Below are positions 16,487-26,700 of a DNA stretch of 64,000 nt, piece after piece. Each line of letters opens with the position of its first letter. Position 1 is the stretch's first letter. Under the pieces are notes generated by a model, which saw only the letters and a list, made by a program, of their open reading frames with translations, ran no database searches and was not told the DNA's origin. A program made the translations under genes and the position numbers. The DNA comes from Limnohabitans sp. Rim47 (GTDB lineage Bacteria; Pseudomonadota; Gammaproteobacteria; Burkholderiales; Burkholderiaceae_C). Where the stretch lies: the NCBI RefSeq assembly GCF_001517545.1, contig NZ_FBYA01000002.1, forward strand, positions 266,558-330,557, read 5' to 3'.

Positions 16487-17605
16487 ATGACGCCCCCTGT
16501 GCCCTCCGACCGAGCCGAATTTCTCCAGATTCAGAACCTGGTCAAGCGATTTGACAGCGTGACCGCGGTCGACGATGTGTCGCTGAACATTGGCAAAGGT
16601 GAAATCTTTGCCTTGCTTGGCAGCTCCGGTTGCGGCAAGTCGACCTTGCTGCGCATGTTGGCTGGGTTTGAGACGCCTTCGGCAGGTCAGATTTTTTTGG
16701 GCGGCCAAGACATCAGCCAGCTGCCGCCTTATGAGCGCCCCATCAACATGATGTTCCAGTCGTATGCGCTGTTTCCCCATCTGTCGGTGTGCGAAAACAT
16801 CGCCTTTGGCCTGCGCCGCATGGGCATGGACAAAGACAGCATCAGCGAGCGCGTGCAAGCCATGCTCGACTTGGTGCAATTGCAAAAATTTGCCAGCCGC
16901 AAACCGCACCAACTGTCAGGCGGGCAGCAACAGCGTGTGGCCTTGGCCCGCAGCCTGGCCCGCAAACCCCAGCTGCTGCTGCTGGACGAGCCCTTGGGCG
17001 CATTGGACAAAAAACTGCGCGAGCAAACCCAGTTTGAACTGGTCAACATCATCGAATCAATTGGCGTGACGTGCGTGATGGTCACCCATGACCAAGAAGA
17101 GGCCATGACCATGGCTTCGCGCATCGCCGTGATGAGCCATGGCCGCATCTTGCAGCTGGGCAGCCCCACCGAGGTCTATGAAGCCCCCAGTTGCCGCTTT
17201 GTGGCCGATTTCATTGGCAATGTGAACCTGTTTGACGGGCACTTGTCGCGCACCGAGGCCAGCGAATCCGAGCTCACCACGCCGCAAGGCCGTTTCACGC
17301 TCGGCCATGGCACCTCTCACCCTTTGGGCATGGCGCTGGCATTGGCCGTTCGCCCAGAAAAAATCCAGATCGACAAACGCGCCCCGCTGGCCGGATCGGC
17401 TGAAACTGCCAATGTGGTCTCGGGCGTGGTGCGCGAAATCGCCTACATGGGCAGCTACAGCACTTATGTGGTGCAGTTGTCCGATCACAGCGTGATCAAG
17501 GTCACCCAGACCAACCGCAGCCGCAACCACGAAGGCGATATCGTGTGGGGCGACACCGTTTATTGCTCATGGGGCACCCAGGCCGGGGTGTTGTTGTCGT
17601 CATGA
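16487..17605 (+). CDS. potG: Polyamine ABC transporter ATP-binding protein
   Basis: This 372-residue ATPase has Walker A GSSGCGKST, Q-loop FQSYALFPH, signature LSGGQQQR, Walker B LLLLDEPLGALD and H-loop VTHDQEEAM. A C-terminal TOBE domain lies at about residues 290-365. It couples ATP hydrolysis to polyamine import by the PotH/PotI pair. Its stop overlaps the next start by 4 bp. It sits behind the intercistronic hairpin after potF. Confidence 0.95.
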   Translation: MTPPVPSDRAEFLQIQNLVKRFDSVTAVDDVSLNIGKGEIFALLGSSGCGKSTLLRMLAGFETPSAGQIFLGGQDISQLPPYERPINMMFQSYALFPHLSVCENIAFGLRRMGMDKDSISERVQAMLDLVQLQKFASRKPHQLSGGQQQRVALARSLARKPQLLLLDEPLGALDKKLREQTQFELVNIIESIGVTCVMVTHDQEEAMTMASRIAVMSHGRILQLGSPTEVYEAPSCRFVADFIGNVNLFDGHLSRTEASESELTTPQGRFTLGHGTSHPLGMALALAVRPEKIQIDKRAPLAGSAETANVVSGVVREIAYMGSYSTYVVQLSDHSVIKVTQTNRSRNHEGDIVWGDTVYCSWGTQAGVLLSS

Positions 17606-18543
17606 TCCATTTGCTGTCTCAATTGGTGGAGCGCCTGCGCTTGGGGCGGCGCACGGTGCTGGGCATCCCCTTTGTGTGGTTGTGGGTGTTCTTTGCGGTG
17701 CCCTTTTTGATCCTGATGCGCCTGAGCGTGACCGACATGGGCGATCAGCTCAACCCCTTTGCCAGCTTGTTGTCGCACACCGAAGCCGGTGGCTGGAAAA
17801 TGCATCTGAAGTTGAGCCACTACATCAGCCTGGTGGTCGATGACAGTGGTGAATTGGGCCAGACGCTGTACACCGAGTCGTATCTGCTGTCGCTGAAATA
17901 CGCTTTTTGGACCACGTTTTTTTGCCTGCTGCTGGGCTACCCCTTTGCCTACTTTTTGGCCAGATCGTCGGCCAACACGCGCCCTGTTTTGCTGCTGATG
18001 GTGATGCTGCCTTTTTGGACATCGTTTTTGCTGCGCGTGTATGCCTGGAAAGGCATCTTGGCCGACCAGGGGATCATCAACAACGCGCTGATCGCCTTGG
18101 GCCTGATCACCGAGCCGGTGCAAATGCTTTACACCGACATTTCGATGCTGGTGGGCATGACCTATGTTTACCTGCCCTTCATGGTGTTGCCGCTGTACGC
18201 CACACTGGTCAAGCTGGACACCCGATTGCTCGAAGCGGCGTATGACTTGGGCGCCAGCCCTTGGAAGGCGTTTTGCTTGATCACCGTACCGCTCAGCCGT
18301 GCTGGCATCGTGGCGGGCTCGATGCTGGTGTTCATCCCGTGCTTGGGTGAATTTGTGATTCCCTCGCTGCTCGGTGGTGCCGAAAACGTGATGATCGGCC
18401 GTGTGGTTTGGGATGAAATGTTCAGCAGCAACAACTGGCCGCGCGCTTCAGCACTGGCCATCATGATGATTTTGTGGGTTGTCATTCCGCTGGCTTGGTA
18501 CAACGCCCGGGTCTCCCGTCAGGCCCAAGAGGAGCGAGCATGA
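17602..18543 (+). CDS. potH: Polyamine ABC transporter permease (PotH/PotB-like)
   Basis: This 313-residue inner-membrane protein has about six spans. It shows the N-terminal family stretch WVFFAVPFLILMRLS and the EAA-type coupling loop EAAYDLGASPWKAFCLITVPLS near residue 210. The start at 17602 overlaps the potG stop (ATGA). It forms the translocation path with PotI. Confidence 0.95.
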   Translation: MIHLLSQLVERLRLGRRTVLGIPFVWLWVFFAVPFLILMRLSVTDMGDQLNPFASLLSHTEAGGWKMHLKLSHYISLVVDDSGELGQTLYTESYLLSLKYAFWTTFFCLLLGYPFAYFLARSSANTRPVLLLMVMLPFWTSFLLRVYAWKGILADQGIINNALIALGLITEPVQMLYTDISMLVGMTYVYLPFMVLPLYATLVKLDTRLLEAAYDLGASPWKAFCLITVPLSRAGIVAGSMLVFIPCLGEFVIPSLLGGAENVMIGRVVWDEMFSSNNWPRASALAIMMILWVVIPLAWYNARVSRQAQEERA

Positions 18544-19364
18544 TGCGCCACATCCAAGCCCACATTGGCAAAGTGTGGATGAGCTGCATCTACGCCTTTT
18601 TGTACGCACCCTTGGCGTTCTTGGTGGTGTTTTCTTTCAACAGCACCCGACAAGACAGCCATTTCACGGGCTTTTCTTGGCGCTGGTACGAAGCGCTGGC
18701 CCGCGACTCGCGACTGCTCGAAGGGTTTTGGCTCTCGCTCAAAGTGGCGGTGATCAGCGCCTCTTTCTCGGTGGTGTTGGCCACCTTGGCCGCCTATGCA
18801 CTGGTGCGTTACACCCGTTTCAAAGGCCGCAACCTGTTCAGTGCCATGCTCAATGCCCCACTGGTCATGCCCGAAGTGATCATTGGCCTGTCGCTGCTGC
18901 TGCTGTCGGTGGGCACACAGCGCGTTTTTGGCTGGCCCGAACGCGGCATGACCACCATCGTGCTCGGCCATGTGCTCTTGGGCATGGCTTATGCCACCGT
19001 GGTGATCCAGTCACGCTTGAAAGAAATGGACCGCTCGATCGAAGAAGCTGCCATGGACTTGGGGTGCAAGCCCAGTCAGGTGTTTTTTCTGGTGACTCTG
19101 CCCAACATCTCTCAAGCGCTGTTGGCCGCCTGGCTGCTGACGTTCACCTTGTCATTTGACGATGTGGTCGTCTCAGAGTTTTTGTCGGGTCCGGGCGTAA
19201 CCACCTTGCCGCAGGTCATCTTCAGTTACGCCAGACGGGGGGTCAACCCCTCCATTTACGCAGCGGCCAGCCTGCTCATGCTGGTGGTGACCTTGGCGGT
19301 CATCGGCTTTGGCATTTACACCGCGCGGCAGGCACACAAGGCCCGGGTGTCAAACGGCGCCTAA
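18540..19364 (+). CDS. potI: Polyamine ABC transporter permease (PotI/PotC-like)
   Basis: This 274-residue permease has about six membrane segments. Recognisable elements are YAPLAFLVVFSFN, the EAA loop EEAAMDLGCKPSQVFFLVTLPN and FDDVVVSEFLSGPGVTTLP, characteristic of PotC/PotI. The start at 18540 overlaps the potH stop. It is the last gene of the operon and converges on ubiB 29 bp away. Confidence 0.95.
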   Translation: MMRHIQAHIGKVWMSCIYAFLYAPLAFLVVFSFNSTRQDSHFTGFSWRWYEALARDSRLLEGFWLSLKVAVISASFSVVLATLAAYALVRYTRFKGRNLFSAMLNAPLVMPEVIIGLSLLLLSVGTQRVFGWPERGMTTIVLGHVLLGMAYATVVIQSRLKEMDRSIEEAAMDLGCKPSQVFFLVTLPNISQALLAAWLLTFTLSFDDVVVSEFLSGPGVTTLPQVIFSYARRGVNPSIYAAASLLMLVVTLAVIGFGIYTARQAHKARVSNGA

Positions 19365-19393
19365 GCCGAAAGCTACCCGTTAAGGGCCTCGGT

Positions 19394-20959
19394 TTAAAGG
19401 GTCGGCAAATAAACCCAGACCTGAAAAGCCAGCAAGCTCATGATGAAACCCATGCCCAAATAAAGCAGGATTTGCAGCAAAGCATTGGTGCGACGTTGCT
19501 CTGCCAGCAATTTATCCAGCTGACGAGCGTCTTGTTGACGCGGTCTTTGCAGGTACTCGTGCAACAAGCGTGGCAACTGGGGCAGCAGCTTGGCGTAATG
19601 CGGTGCTTGGTCTTTCAACTGCTCCAGCAATTTCTTGGGGCCAATCTGGTCCAGCATCCATTTTTCCAAGAAGGGCTTGGCTGTGCTCCACAAGTCTAAT
19701 TCGGGGTCGAGCTGGCGACCCAGGCCCTCGATGTTGAGCAGAGTTTTTTGCAGCAAGACCAGCTGAGGCTGAATCTCGACCTGGAAACGGCGAGAAGTCT
19801 GGAACAAGCGCATCAATACCATGCCCAGTGAGATTTCTTTGAGTGGGCGATCGAAATACGGTTCGCACACCGCACGGATGGCCGACTCCAACTCATCCAC
19901 ACGGGTGTCTGCGGGCACCCAGCCCGATTCGATGTGCAGCTCGGCCACGCGTTTGTAATCGCGGCGGAAAAATGCCGTGAAGTTTTGCGCCAGATACTCT
20001 TTGTCGTATTCGGTGAGCGTGCCCACGATGCCGAAGTCCAAGGAGATGTAGCGGCCAAACGTCTCGGGTGCCAAGCTGACCTGGATGTTGCCCGGGTGCA
20101 TATCGGCATGGAAAAAACCGTCGCGGAACACCTGGGTAAAAAACAAGGTCACGCCATCGCGGGCCAGCTTGGGAATGTCCACACCAGCGGCACGCAGGCG
20201 CTCCACATGACTGATGGGCACACCGTTCATGCGCTCCATCACGATCACCTCGGGCTGACAGAAGTCCCAGATCATCTCAGGGATCAGCACCAGATCAAGG
20301 CCCTGCATGTTGCGACGCAGCTGGGCCGCATTGGCGGCTTCGCGCACCAAATCGAGCTCATCGTTCAGGTATTTGTCGAATTCGGCCACCACTTCGCGGG
20401 GCTTGAGCCGTTTGCCGTCCGCGCTCAGGTTTTCAACCCAGCCGGCCATCATGCGCATCAGGCTCAGGTCTTTTTGAATCACCGGCAGCATGCCGGGACG
20501 CAACACCTTCACCGCCACTTCGCGAAGTTCGCCCGACTTGCTGCGCAAGGTGGCAAAGTGGACCTGCGCAATGGAGGCGCTGGCCACGGGCTGACGTTCA
20601 AAGCTTTCAAAAACTTCGTCCACCGGTTTATGAAATGCACGTTCAATGGTGGCCACAGCGATGTCGGAGCTGAAAGGCGGCACGCGATCCTGCAACTTCG
20701 CCAGCTCTTCAGCGATGTCCAAAGGCAACAAATCACGCCGGGTAGAAAGCACCTGACCGAACTTCACAAAGATGGGCCCCAGCCGCTCCAGCGCCTCGCG
20801 CAAACGCTCGGCACGGGGAGACCTCAGGTCACGGCCCAGCGACAGAATCCGGGCCAACAGTCGAATCCAGGGTTTTCGAAAACTGGAGAGCACCAGCTCA
20901 TCCAGGCCGTAGCGCAGGACGATGAAGACAATGAACGCGCCGCGACCGATGCGGCTCAT
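19394..20959 (-). CDS. ubiB: Ubiquinone biosynthesis atypical kinase/ATPase UbiB
   Basis: This 521-residue ADCK-family protein has the diagnostic KxGQ motif (GPIFVKFGQVLSTR, Lys66), an Ala-rich loop (ASASIAQVH), the DMHPGN catalytic segment and DFG. A hydrophobic C-terminal anchor covers the last 25 residues (LLQILLYLGMGFIMSLLAFQVWV). UbiB supports ubiquinone synthesis by acting on lipid intermediates. Its start overlaps the ubiJ stop by 4 bp. It ends the DUF971-ubiE-Tim44-ubiJ-ubiB cluster. Confidence 0.97.
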   Translation of the reverse strand: MSRIGRGAFIVFIVLRYGLDELVLSSFRKPWIRLLARILSLGRDLRSPRAERLREALERLGPIFVKFGQVLSTRRDLLPLDIAEELAKLQDRVPPFSSDIAVATIERAFHKPVDEVFESFERQPVASASIAQVHFATLRSKSGELREVAVKVLRPGMLPVIQKDLSLMRMMAGWVENLSADGKRLKPREVVAEFDKYLNDELDLVREAANAAQLRRNMQGLDLVLIPEMIWDFCQPEVIVMERMNGVPISHVERLRAAGVDIPKLARDGVTLFFTQVFRDGFFHADMHPGNIQVSLAPETFGRYISLDFGIVGTLTEYDKEYLAQNFTAFFRRDYKRVAELHIESGWVPADTRVDELESAIRAVCEPYFDRPLKEISLGMVLMRLFQTSRRFQVEIQPQLVLLQKTLLNIEGLGRQLDPELDLWSTAKPFLEKWMLDQIGPKKLLEQLKDQAPHYAKLLPQLPRLLHEYLQRPRQQDARQLDKLLAEQRRTNALLQILLYLGMGFIMSLLAFQVWVYLPTL

Positions 20960-21513
20960 GCTGCAGCACCGACTGACGTGCCCGGGGCGCGCTGGGCGAC
21001 AAAACCGCGCAGCGCTTGCATGGCTTTGCGTGCAGCCTGCGCAAGGGTATGGGCTGCAGCATCTCCCACCAAACGGGCCAGGTCTTCTTCGGCGTCCCAG
21101 CGCACATGGTCGATCAACCAGTTGACTTCAGCCGCCAGTTGCACATCGCCCTCGATGCGAACTTTGGGTTTGTCACCCCGCGCCAGGGCCGAGGCCAAAG
21201 AGACAGGCGACTCCTCGGTCACAGACAAGCGCAAATCAAAGCCGTCAAAACGACCCCGCTCCAACAAACCCGCCGGGGTGGGCGTGATCTGAAGCTGGAT
21301 ACGGTCCCAGACCAGCTCGATGCGCTGGCCTTTTTGCCGAGCCAAGCGGGCCATGGCCTCAGGTTCGCTCATCAATACGTGGTTGAGGAAAAGTACGAGA
21401 CGGTTGACCGACTCATCAACCACCCAAGCCGGGGGTTGAAAATTCGCAGCCATTTGGCTGACCATATCGGGAAGAGCCTGAGTGGCCCATGAAAAAGGGG
21501 ACTGTGTTGCCAT
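20956..21513 (-). CDS. ubiJ: Ubiquinone biosynthesis accessory factor UbiJ-like (SCP2)
   Basis: This 185-residue protein contains an SCP2-like lipid-binding region (residues 25-130, LNHVLMSEPEAMARLARQKG and KVRIEGDVQLAAEVNWLI) and the helical C-terminal part typical of UbiJ. UbiJ with UbiK scaffolds the Ubi complex and binds ubiquinone intermediates. Position between ubiE and ubiB supports the assignment. Confidence 0.88.
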   Translation of the reverse strand: MATQSPFSWATQALPDMVSQMAANFQPPAWVVDESVNRLVLFLNHVLMSEPEAMARLARQKGQRIELVWDRIQLQITPTPAGLLERGRFDGFDLRLSVTEESPVSLASALARGDKPKVRIEGDVQLAAEVNWLIDHVRWDAEEDLARLVGDAAAHTLAQAARKAMQALRGFVAQRAPGTSVGAAA

Positions 21514-21559
21514 AGTCCCCGATTATTCCCGAAAGCGGAGCCCCATTCGGGGCCAGGCT

Positions 21560-22546
21560 TTATTGGAGTGCTTGCACGCCAGCGACCAACCAGCCGCCGC
21601 CTTGTTTGGATTTGGTCATGTTCCAGACTTCACGGAATGAGCTGGGGCCTGCGGACGCGTCTTCGCGGATCATGCCGTTGAACTCGACGCTGGCCAAATA
21701 AACATCGGCCTGCTCTTCAATACCCAGCAACTGGGCTTCCAGCATGACCACTTCGGTCTTGTTGGGCTGGCCGGGGAACTGGCTTTCACGTTCGGCCAAC
21801 TGGCTGCGGATCTCGGACACCATGGTGTCGGTCATCATGGAACGCAGCATGGCAATGTCCGAGCGGTCCCAGGCGTCTTGCAAAGTCACAAAATTGCGCT
21901 TGGCTGCCGTGACGAAACTGTCCACGTCAAATCCGGCGGGAATACCCCAAGCTTGATTGCCACTCAGGGCTGAGCCAATCATGGAGCCGGTGCTGGCCTC
22001 GACAGCCGAGCTCTCAAAGCGGGTGTTTTGGCCTTCCCAAGGACGAGCCGAAGCGTCGTTGCCCACTTTTTCTGGGTTGTACTGCTTGAATGATGCAGGC
22101 TGATCAGCCGAGGTACCCGCACCTTGATAAGCGAAACCGCCTTGGTTGCCCGATACCGCATTGCGCCGTGAGCGCATGAACATGCCAATCGCGGCCATCA
22201 CAGCCACACCGATCAACAACGCCATCAGGACGTTGCCAAAGGCACCGCCCATCCCCAAGGAATGGGCCAGCCAAGCCAGGCCGAGGCCTGCGGCCAAGCC
22301 ACCCAGCATGGCACCCCAAGGCTTCTTGGGCGCAGCGGGGGCGGGTGCAGCAGCCGGCTTGGCGGCGTTGGCAGTTGCGGCATTTTGGGCAGGTGCAGCG
22401 GGCGTTTGAGGCGCTGCATCACGTTTGGTGACCTGATTCGATTGCTGGCCAATGGACTTGCCACCCCCCATGCGGCGGGCGGCTTCGGCATTGAGGCTAC
22501 CCAGGGCCAATACGCCTGCGAGCATCAGTGTCATCAACTTGTTCAT
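21560..22546 (-). CDS. Tim44-like domain protein
   Basis: This 328-residue exported protein begins MNKLMTLMLAGVLALG with cleavage expected after LNAEA. An Ala/Pro-rich linker covers residues 40-80, two membrane segments follow (GAMLGGLAAGLGLAWLA and FGNVLMALLIGVAVMAAIG), and the C-terminal half is a Tim44-like domain ending WLVAGVQAL. The start at 22546 is preferred over an upstream GTG/ATG because it opens the signal peptide. Such proteins are found inside betaproteobacterial ubi clusters. The role is unknown. Confidence 0.88.
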   Translation of the reverse strand: MNKLMTLMLAGVLALGSLNAEAARRMGGGKSIGQQSNQVTKRDAAPQTPAAPAQNAATANAAKPAAAPAPAAPKKPWGAMLGGLAAGLGLAWLAHSLGMGGAFGNVLMALLIGVAVMAAIGMFMRSRRNAVSGNQGGFAYQGAGTSADQPASFKQYNPEKVGNDASARPWEGQNTRFESSAVEASTGSMIGSALSGNQAWGIPAGFDVDSFVTAAKRNFVTLQDAWDRSDIAMLRSMMTDTMVSEIRSQLAERESQFPGQPNKTEVVMLEAQLLGIEEQADVYLASVEFNGMIREDASAGPSSFREVWNMTKSKQGGGWLVAGVQALQ

Positions 22547-22586
22547 GGTGTCTCCAACTTCGGTCCAAAAATTGATCAAATGAGCA

Positions 22587-23318
22587 TCAACATTTGATAC
22601 CCATGTGTAAGGCTACCACCCCGGCCGACAAATTGTGAAAATCGACATGGCCAAATCCGCTGCTTTTCATAAGGGTTTTCAGCTCATCCTGGCTGGGGTG
22701 CATCCGGATGGATTCGGCCAGATAACGGTAACTGTCGGCATCACCCGCCACCAGCTTGCCCATGTGCGGCAAGATCTTGAAGCTGTACCAGTCGTAGACC
22801 TTCTCCAGCGGCTTGGCCACTTTGGAAAACTCCAGCACCAGCAATTTGCCACCGGGCTTGAGCACGCGGCACATCTCCTTGAGTGCCACATCTTTGTGCG
22901 TCATGTTGCGCAAGCCAAAGGCCACGCTGACCACGTTGAAGTGCTTGTCGGGGAACGGTAACTTCTCGGCATCGCACACCAGCGTGGGCAGCGCAAGCCC
23001 CAGGTCAACCAGGCGGTCGCGTCCGGTGGAGAGCATGGCTTCGTTGATGTCGGTGTGGACCACACGCCCGGTGGCCCCCACTTTTTTGGCAAACGCCATC
23101 GACAAGTCGCCTGTGCCGCCCGCGATGTCCAGCACCTGATCGCCCTCTTTGAGGTTGGCCACCTGCACGGTGTAGGCCTTCCACACGCGGTGCAAGCCCA
23201 TCGACATCAGGTCGTTCATCACGTCGTATTTGGACGCGACAGAGTCAAACACGCCGCGGACGTGCTGGGCTTTTTCTTTTTCGTCGACGGTCTTGAAACC
23301 GAAATGGGTGGTGCTCAT
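22587..23318 (-). CDS. ubiE: Ubiquinone/menaquinone C-methyltransferase
   Basis: This 243-residue SAM methyltransferase is set to start at 23318 (MSTTHFGFKTVDEKEK), the normal UbiE N-terminus. The frame continues upstream but without similarity. Motifs are FDSVASKYDVMNDLMSMGLHR, the SAM loop VLDIAGGTGDL, NVVSVAFGLRNM and VLEFSK. It methylates the ring of 2-octaprenyl-6-methoxybenzoquinol. Confidence 0.97.
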   Translation of the reverse strand: MSTTHFGFKTVDEKEKAQHVRGVFDSVASKYDVMNDLMSMGLHRVWKAYTVQVANLKEGDQVLDIAGGTGDLSMAFAKKVGATGRVVHTDINEAMLSTGRDRLVDLGLALPTLVCDAEKLPFPDKHFNVVSVAFGLRNMTHKDVALKEMCRVLKPGGKLLVLEFSKVAKPLEKVYDWYSFKILPHMGKLVAGDADSYRYLAESIRMHPSQDELKTLMKSSGFGHVDFHNLSAGVVALHMGIKC

Positions 23319-23340
23319 GGCAACTCTTTCAACCTGAAAT

Positions 23341-23757
23341 TCAATGGCTATGACCGCAGCTGCTGCCCGCTTTTTCGAACATGGGCGCATCACGACTGAC
23401 CCCCGCAGCTTGCAGGCGGTCTTCATATTGTTGCCACAGCGCGTCTTGCTGAGAGCCCAAAAAATACAGGTATTCCCAAGTAAAAAGTCCCGACTCATGG
23501 CCGTCTGAAAAAGTGGGTTTGACCGCGTAATTGCCCACGGGCTCGATCTCAGCAATCGACACGTTGCGTTTGCCCGTTTGCAGCACTTCCTGGCCCGGGC
23601 CGTGGCCCTGTACCTCGGCCGATGGCGAGTACACGCGCATCAACTCGAACGGGATGCGGAACTGCGCCCCGTCAGAAAAGCCGATTTCCAGCACCTTGCT
23701 CTGACCATGCACCGTCAATGACTCGGGTGTGGGGGTTTCTTTTTTCAATCCGGCCAT
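23341..23757 (-). CDS. DUF971 (GBBH-like N-terminal domain) protein
   Basis: This 138-residue protein has the DUF971 fold seen at the N-terminus of gamma-butyrobetaine hydroxylase: SLTVHGQSKVLEIGFSDG, IPFELMRVYSPSAEVQGHG and YAVKPTFSDGHESGLFTWEYLY. It ends with a His/Cys-rich SSCGHSH that could bind metal. Homologues next to ubiE are frequent in betaproteobacteria. A role in Fe-S or quinone metabolism is plausible but not shown. It starts 16 bp after the dehydrogenase stop. Confidence 0.9.
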   Translation of the reverse strand: MAGLKKETPTPESLTVHGQSKVLEIGFSDGAQFRIPFELMRVYSPSAEVQGHGPGQEVLQTGKRNVSIAEIEPVGNYAVKPTFSDGHESGLFTWEYLYFLGSQQDALWQQYEDRLQAAGVSRDAPMFEKAGSSCGHSH

Positions 23758-23773
23758 GTTCTGCTTTCAGCGG

Positions 23774-26700
23774 TTAAACCAACACACGTTCAATGCCACC
23801 GGCATTGGCAGCGCTCACGTACTCAGGCATCCAGTTCTCACCCAGGATGTGCTTGGCCATCTCGACCACGATGTAGTCGGCTTCAAGAAGGCCATTTTTC
23901 ATGTCATCGCCAAAGCGCGACAAACCTTGCAGGCAGCTGGGGCAACTGGTCAGGATCTTGACGTTGGCTTGCGGGGCCAGGGCACCGCTCGAACGCAAAG
24001 CGGCTTCGCCCTTGAGCAACTCCTCTTCTTTGCGGAAACGAACCTGGGTCGAGATGTCGGGGCGCGTCACGCCCAGCGTGCCCGACTCGCCACAGCAACG
24101 CTTGCTTTCGATCACGTTGTCACCCATCAAGGCCTTGACGGTTTTCATGGGCTCTTGCTGCTTCATGGGGCTGTGGCAAGGGTCGTGGTACAGATAAGCA
24201 CCGCCCGCATCCAGCTTCATGCCTTTTTCGAGCAGGAACTCATGGATGTCGATGATGCGGCAGCCAGGGAAAATCTTGTCAAACTCGTAACCCTGCAGCT
24301 GGTCGTAGCAGGTGCCGCAGCTGACCACCACCGTCTTGATGTCCAAGTAGTTGAGCGTGTTCGCCACCCGGTGGAACAGCACGCGGTTGTCGGTGATGAT
24401 TTTTTCGGCCTTGTCGAACTGGCCCGAGCCTTTTTGCGGGTAGCCGCAGCACAGGTAGCCCGGTGGCAACACGGTCTGCACGCCCACATGCCAGAGCATG
24501 GCCTGGGTGGCCAAACCCACCTGGCTGAACAGGCGCTCGGAGCCACAGCCCGGGAAGTAAAACACCGCCTCGGATTCCGAAGAAGTGGCTTTCGGGTCGC
24601 GGATGATCGGCACGTAATCGTTGTCTTCGATGTCGAGCAAAGCACGCGCTGTTTTCTTGGGCAAGTTGCCCGGCATCTTTTTGTTGATGAAGTGGATCAC
24701 CTGCTCTTTGATGGGCGCGGTGCCCACCGATGCAGGTGGCGCACTGGTTTGCTTGCGGGCCACGCCCTTGAGCAAACCGGCCACAAAGCGCTGCGCACGC
24801 ATGCCGACACCCACCATGGCGGCTCGCGCCAGCTTGATGGTTTCGGGGTTGGTCGCGTTGAGCATGAACATGGCCGCGGCATTGCCAGGACGGAAGCTCT
24901 TTTGCCCCATCTTGCGCAACAGGTTGCGCATGTTCATCGACACTTCGCCAAAGTCGATGTTCACCGGGCAAGGCGTCAGGCACTTGTGGCAAACGGTGCA
25001 GTGGTCGGCCACGTCTTCAAACTCTTGCCAGTGCTTGATGGAAATGCCCCGGCGGGTTTGCTCCTCGTACAGGAAAGCCTCGACCAGCAACGAGGTCGCC
25101 AGAATTTTGTTGCGTGGGCTGTACAGCAAATTGGCACGTGGCACATGCGTGGCGCACACGGGCTTGCACTTGCCGCAACGCAAGCAGTCTTTCACGCTGG
25201 CGGCAATTTCGCCAATGTCCGACTGCTGCATGATCAGCGACTCATGGCCCATCAGGCCAAAGCTGGGGGTGTAGGCGTGCGTCAAATCGGCCGCGTGCAC
25301 ATCGTCACCCAGTCCGGTCAGGGCCGCGCCGCGGAGCAGCTTGCCTTTGTTGAAGCGGCCTTGCGGGTCCACCTTGGCCTTGTAAGCGGTGAAGTTGGCC
25401 AACTCGGCGTCGGTCAAAAACTCCAGTTTGGTGATGCCAATGCCGTGTTCGCCCGAAATCACGCCATCCAGGCTGCGGGCCAGCACCATGATGCGGGCCA
25501 CTGCTTCGTGGGCGGTTTGCAACATCTCGTAGTTGTCACTGTTGACCGGGATGTTGGTGTGCACATTGCCGTCACCGGCATGCATGTGCAGCGCCACCCA
25601 TACCCGGCCCTTGAGCACGCGCTGGTGGATGGCATTGACTTCGGTCAGGATCGGCAAAAAGGCCGAGCCGGAAAAGATGTTCTGGAAAGCTGGGCGGATT
25701 TGCGTCTTCCAGCTGGCCCGCAAAGTGTGGTCTTGCAACTGGGGGAACAAGGCATCCACTTGCGTCAGCCAGCCTTGCCACTGCGCTTGCACCTCGCGCA
25801 CCACCGCCAAGGCTTGCGCCACGCGGTCTTCCAAGAGCTCGGCCGAAGCGATCTCGTTGGCGTCGTCTTGCTTTCCCAAAGGCAAGTTGCCACGCTCCAA
25901 AAAGGCTTCGAGTTCACGGCAAAAGTGCAGCTTGTTGCGCAAGCTCAATTCGATGTTGATTCGCTCGATGCCGTCGGTGTACTCGGCCATACGAGGCAGC
26001 GGGATCACCACGTCTTCGTTGACCTTGAAGGCATTGGTGTGGCGCGAGATGGCGGCCGTTTTCTTGCGGTCTAGCCAGAACTTCTTGCGAGCCTCGGGGC
26101 TGATGGCGATGAAGCCTTCGCCGCTGCGCGAATTCGCAATGCGCACGATCTCAGACGTGGCCTTGGCCACATCGTCGGCGTTGTCGCCAGCGATGTCCCC
26201 GATCAGCACCATCTTGGGAAAGCCACCGCGCTTGGACTTGGTGGAATACCCCACCGCCCGCAAATAGCGGTCGTCCAGGTGCTCCAGGCCTGCCATCACG
26301 GTGCCCGTGCGCTTTTGCTCGGCAAACATGAAGTCTTTGATCTCGACGATGCTCGGCACAGCCTCGCGGGCGTGACCAAAGAACTCCATGCACACGGTGC
26401 GGGTGTGTGTGGGCATGCGGTGCACGACCCAGCGGGCGCTGGTGATCAGGCCGTCGCAGCCTTCTTTTTGCACGCCGGGCAGCCCGCTCAAGAACTTGTC
26501 GGTCACGTCTTTGCCCAGACCTTCTTTGCGGAATGTCTTGCCCGGGATCACCAAGGTTTCGGTGCGGATCGGGGTTTTGCCATCGGCCTTGAAATAGCGC
26601 AGCTCAAAAGTGGCCACTTCGGCGTCGTGGATCTTGCCCATGTTGTGGTCCATGCGCACCACGTCCAGCCATTCCGCATCGGGGGTGACCATGCGCCAGC

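Noticed and set aside
15275..16912. Long minus-strand open frame of 545 codons
   Set aside because: It is antisense to potF and potG, and spans their intergenic terminator. No domain is visible.
23729..26074. Very long plus-strand open frame of 781 codons
   Set aside because: It is antisense to the giant dehydrogenase gene, whose domains are clear. Its His/Gln/Val-rich composition is the usual shadow of high-GC genes.
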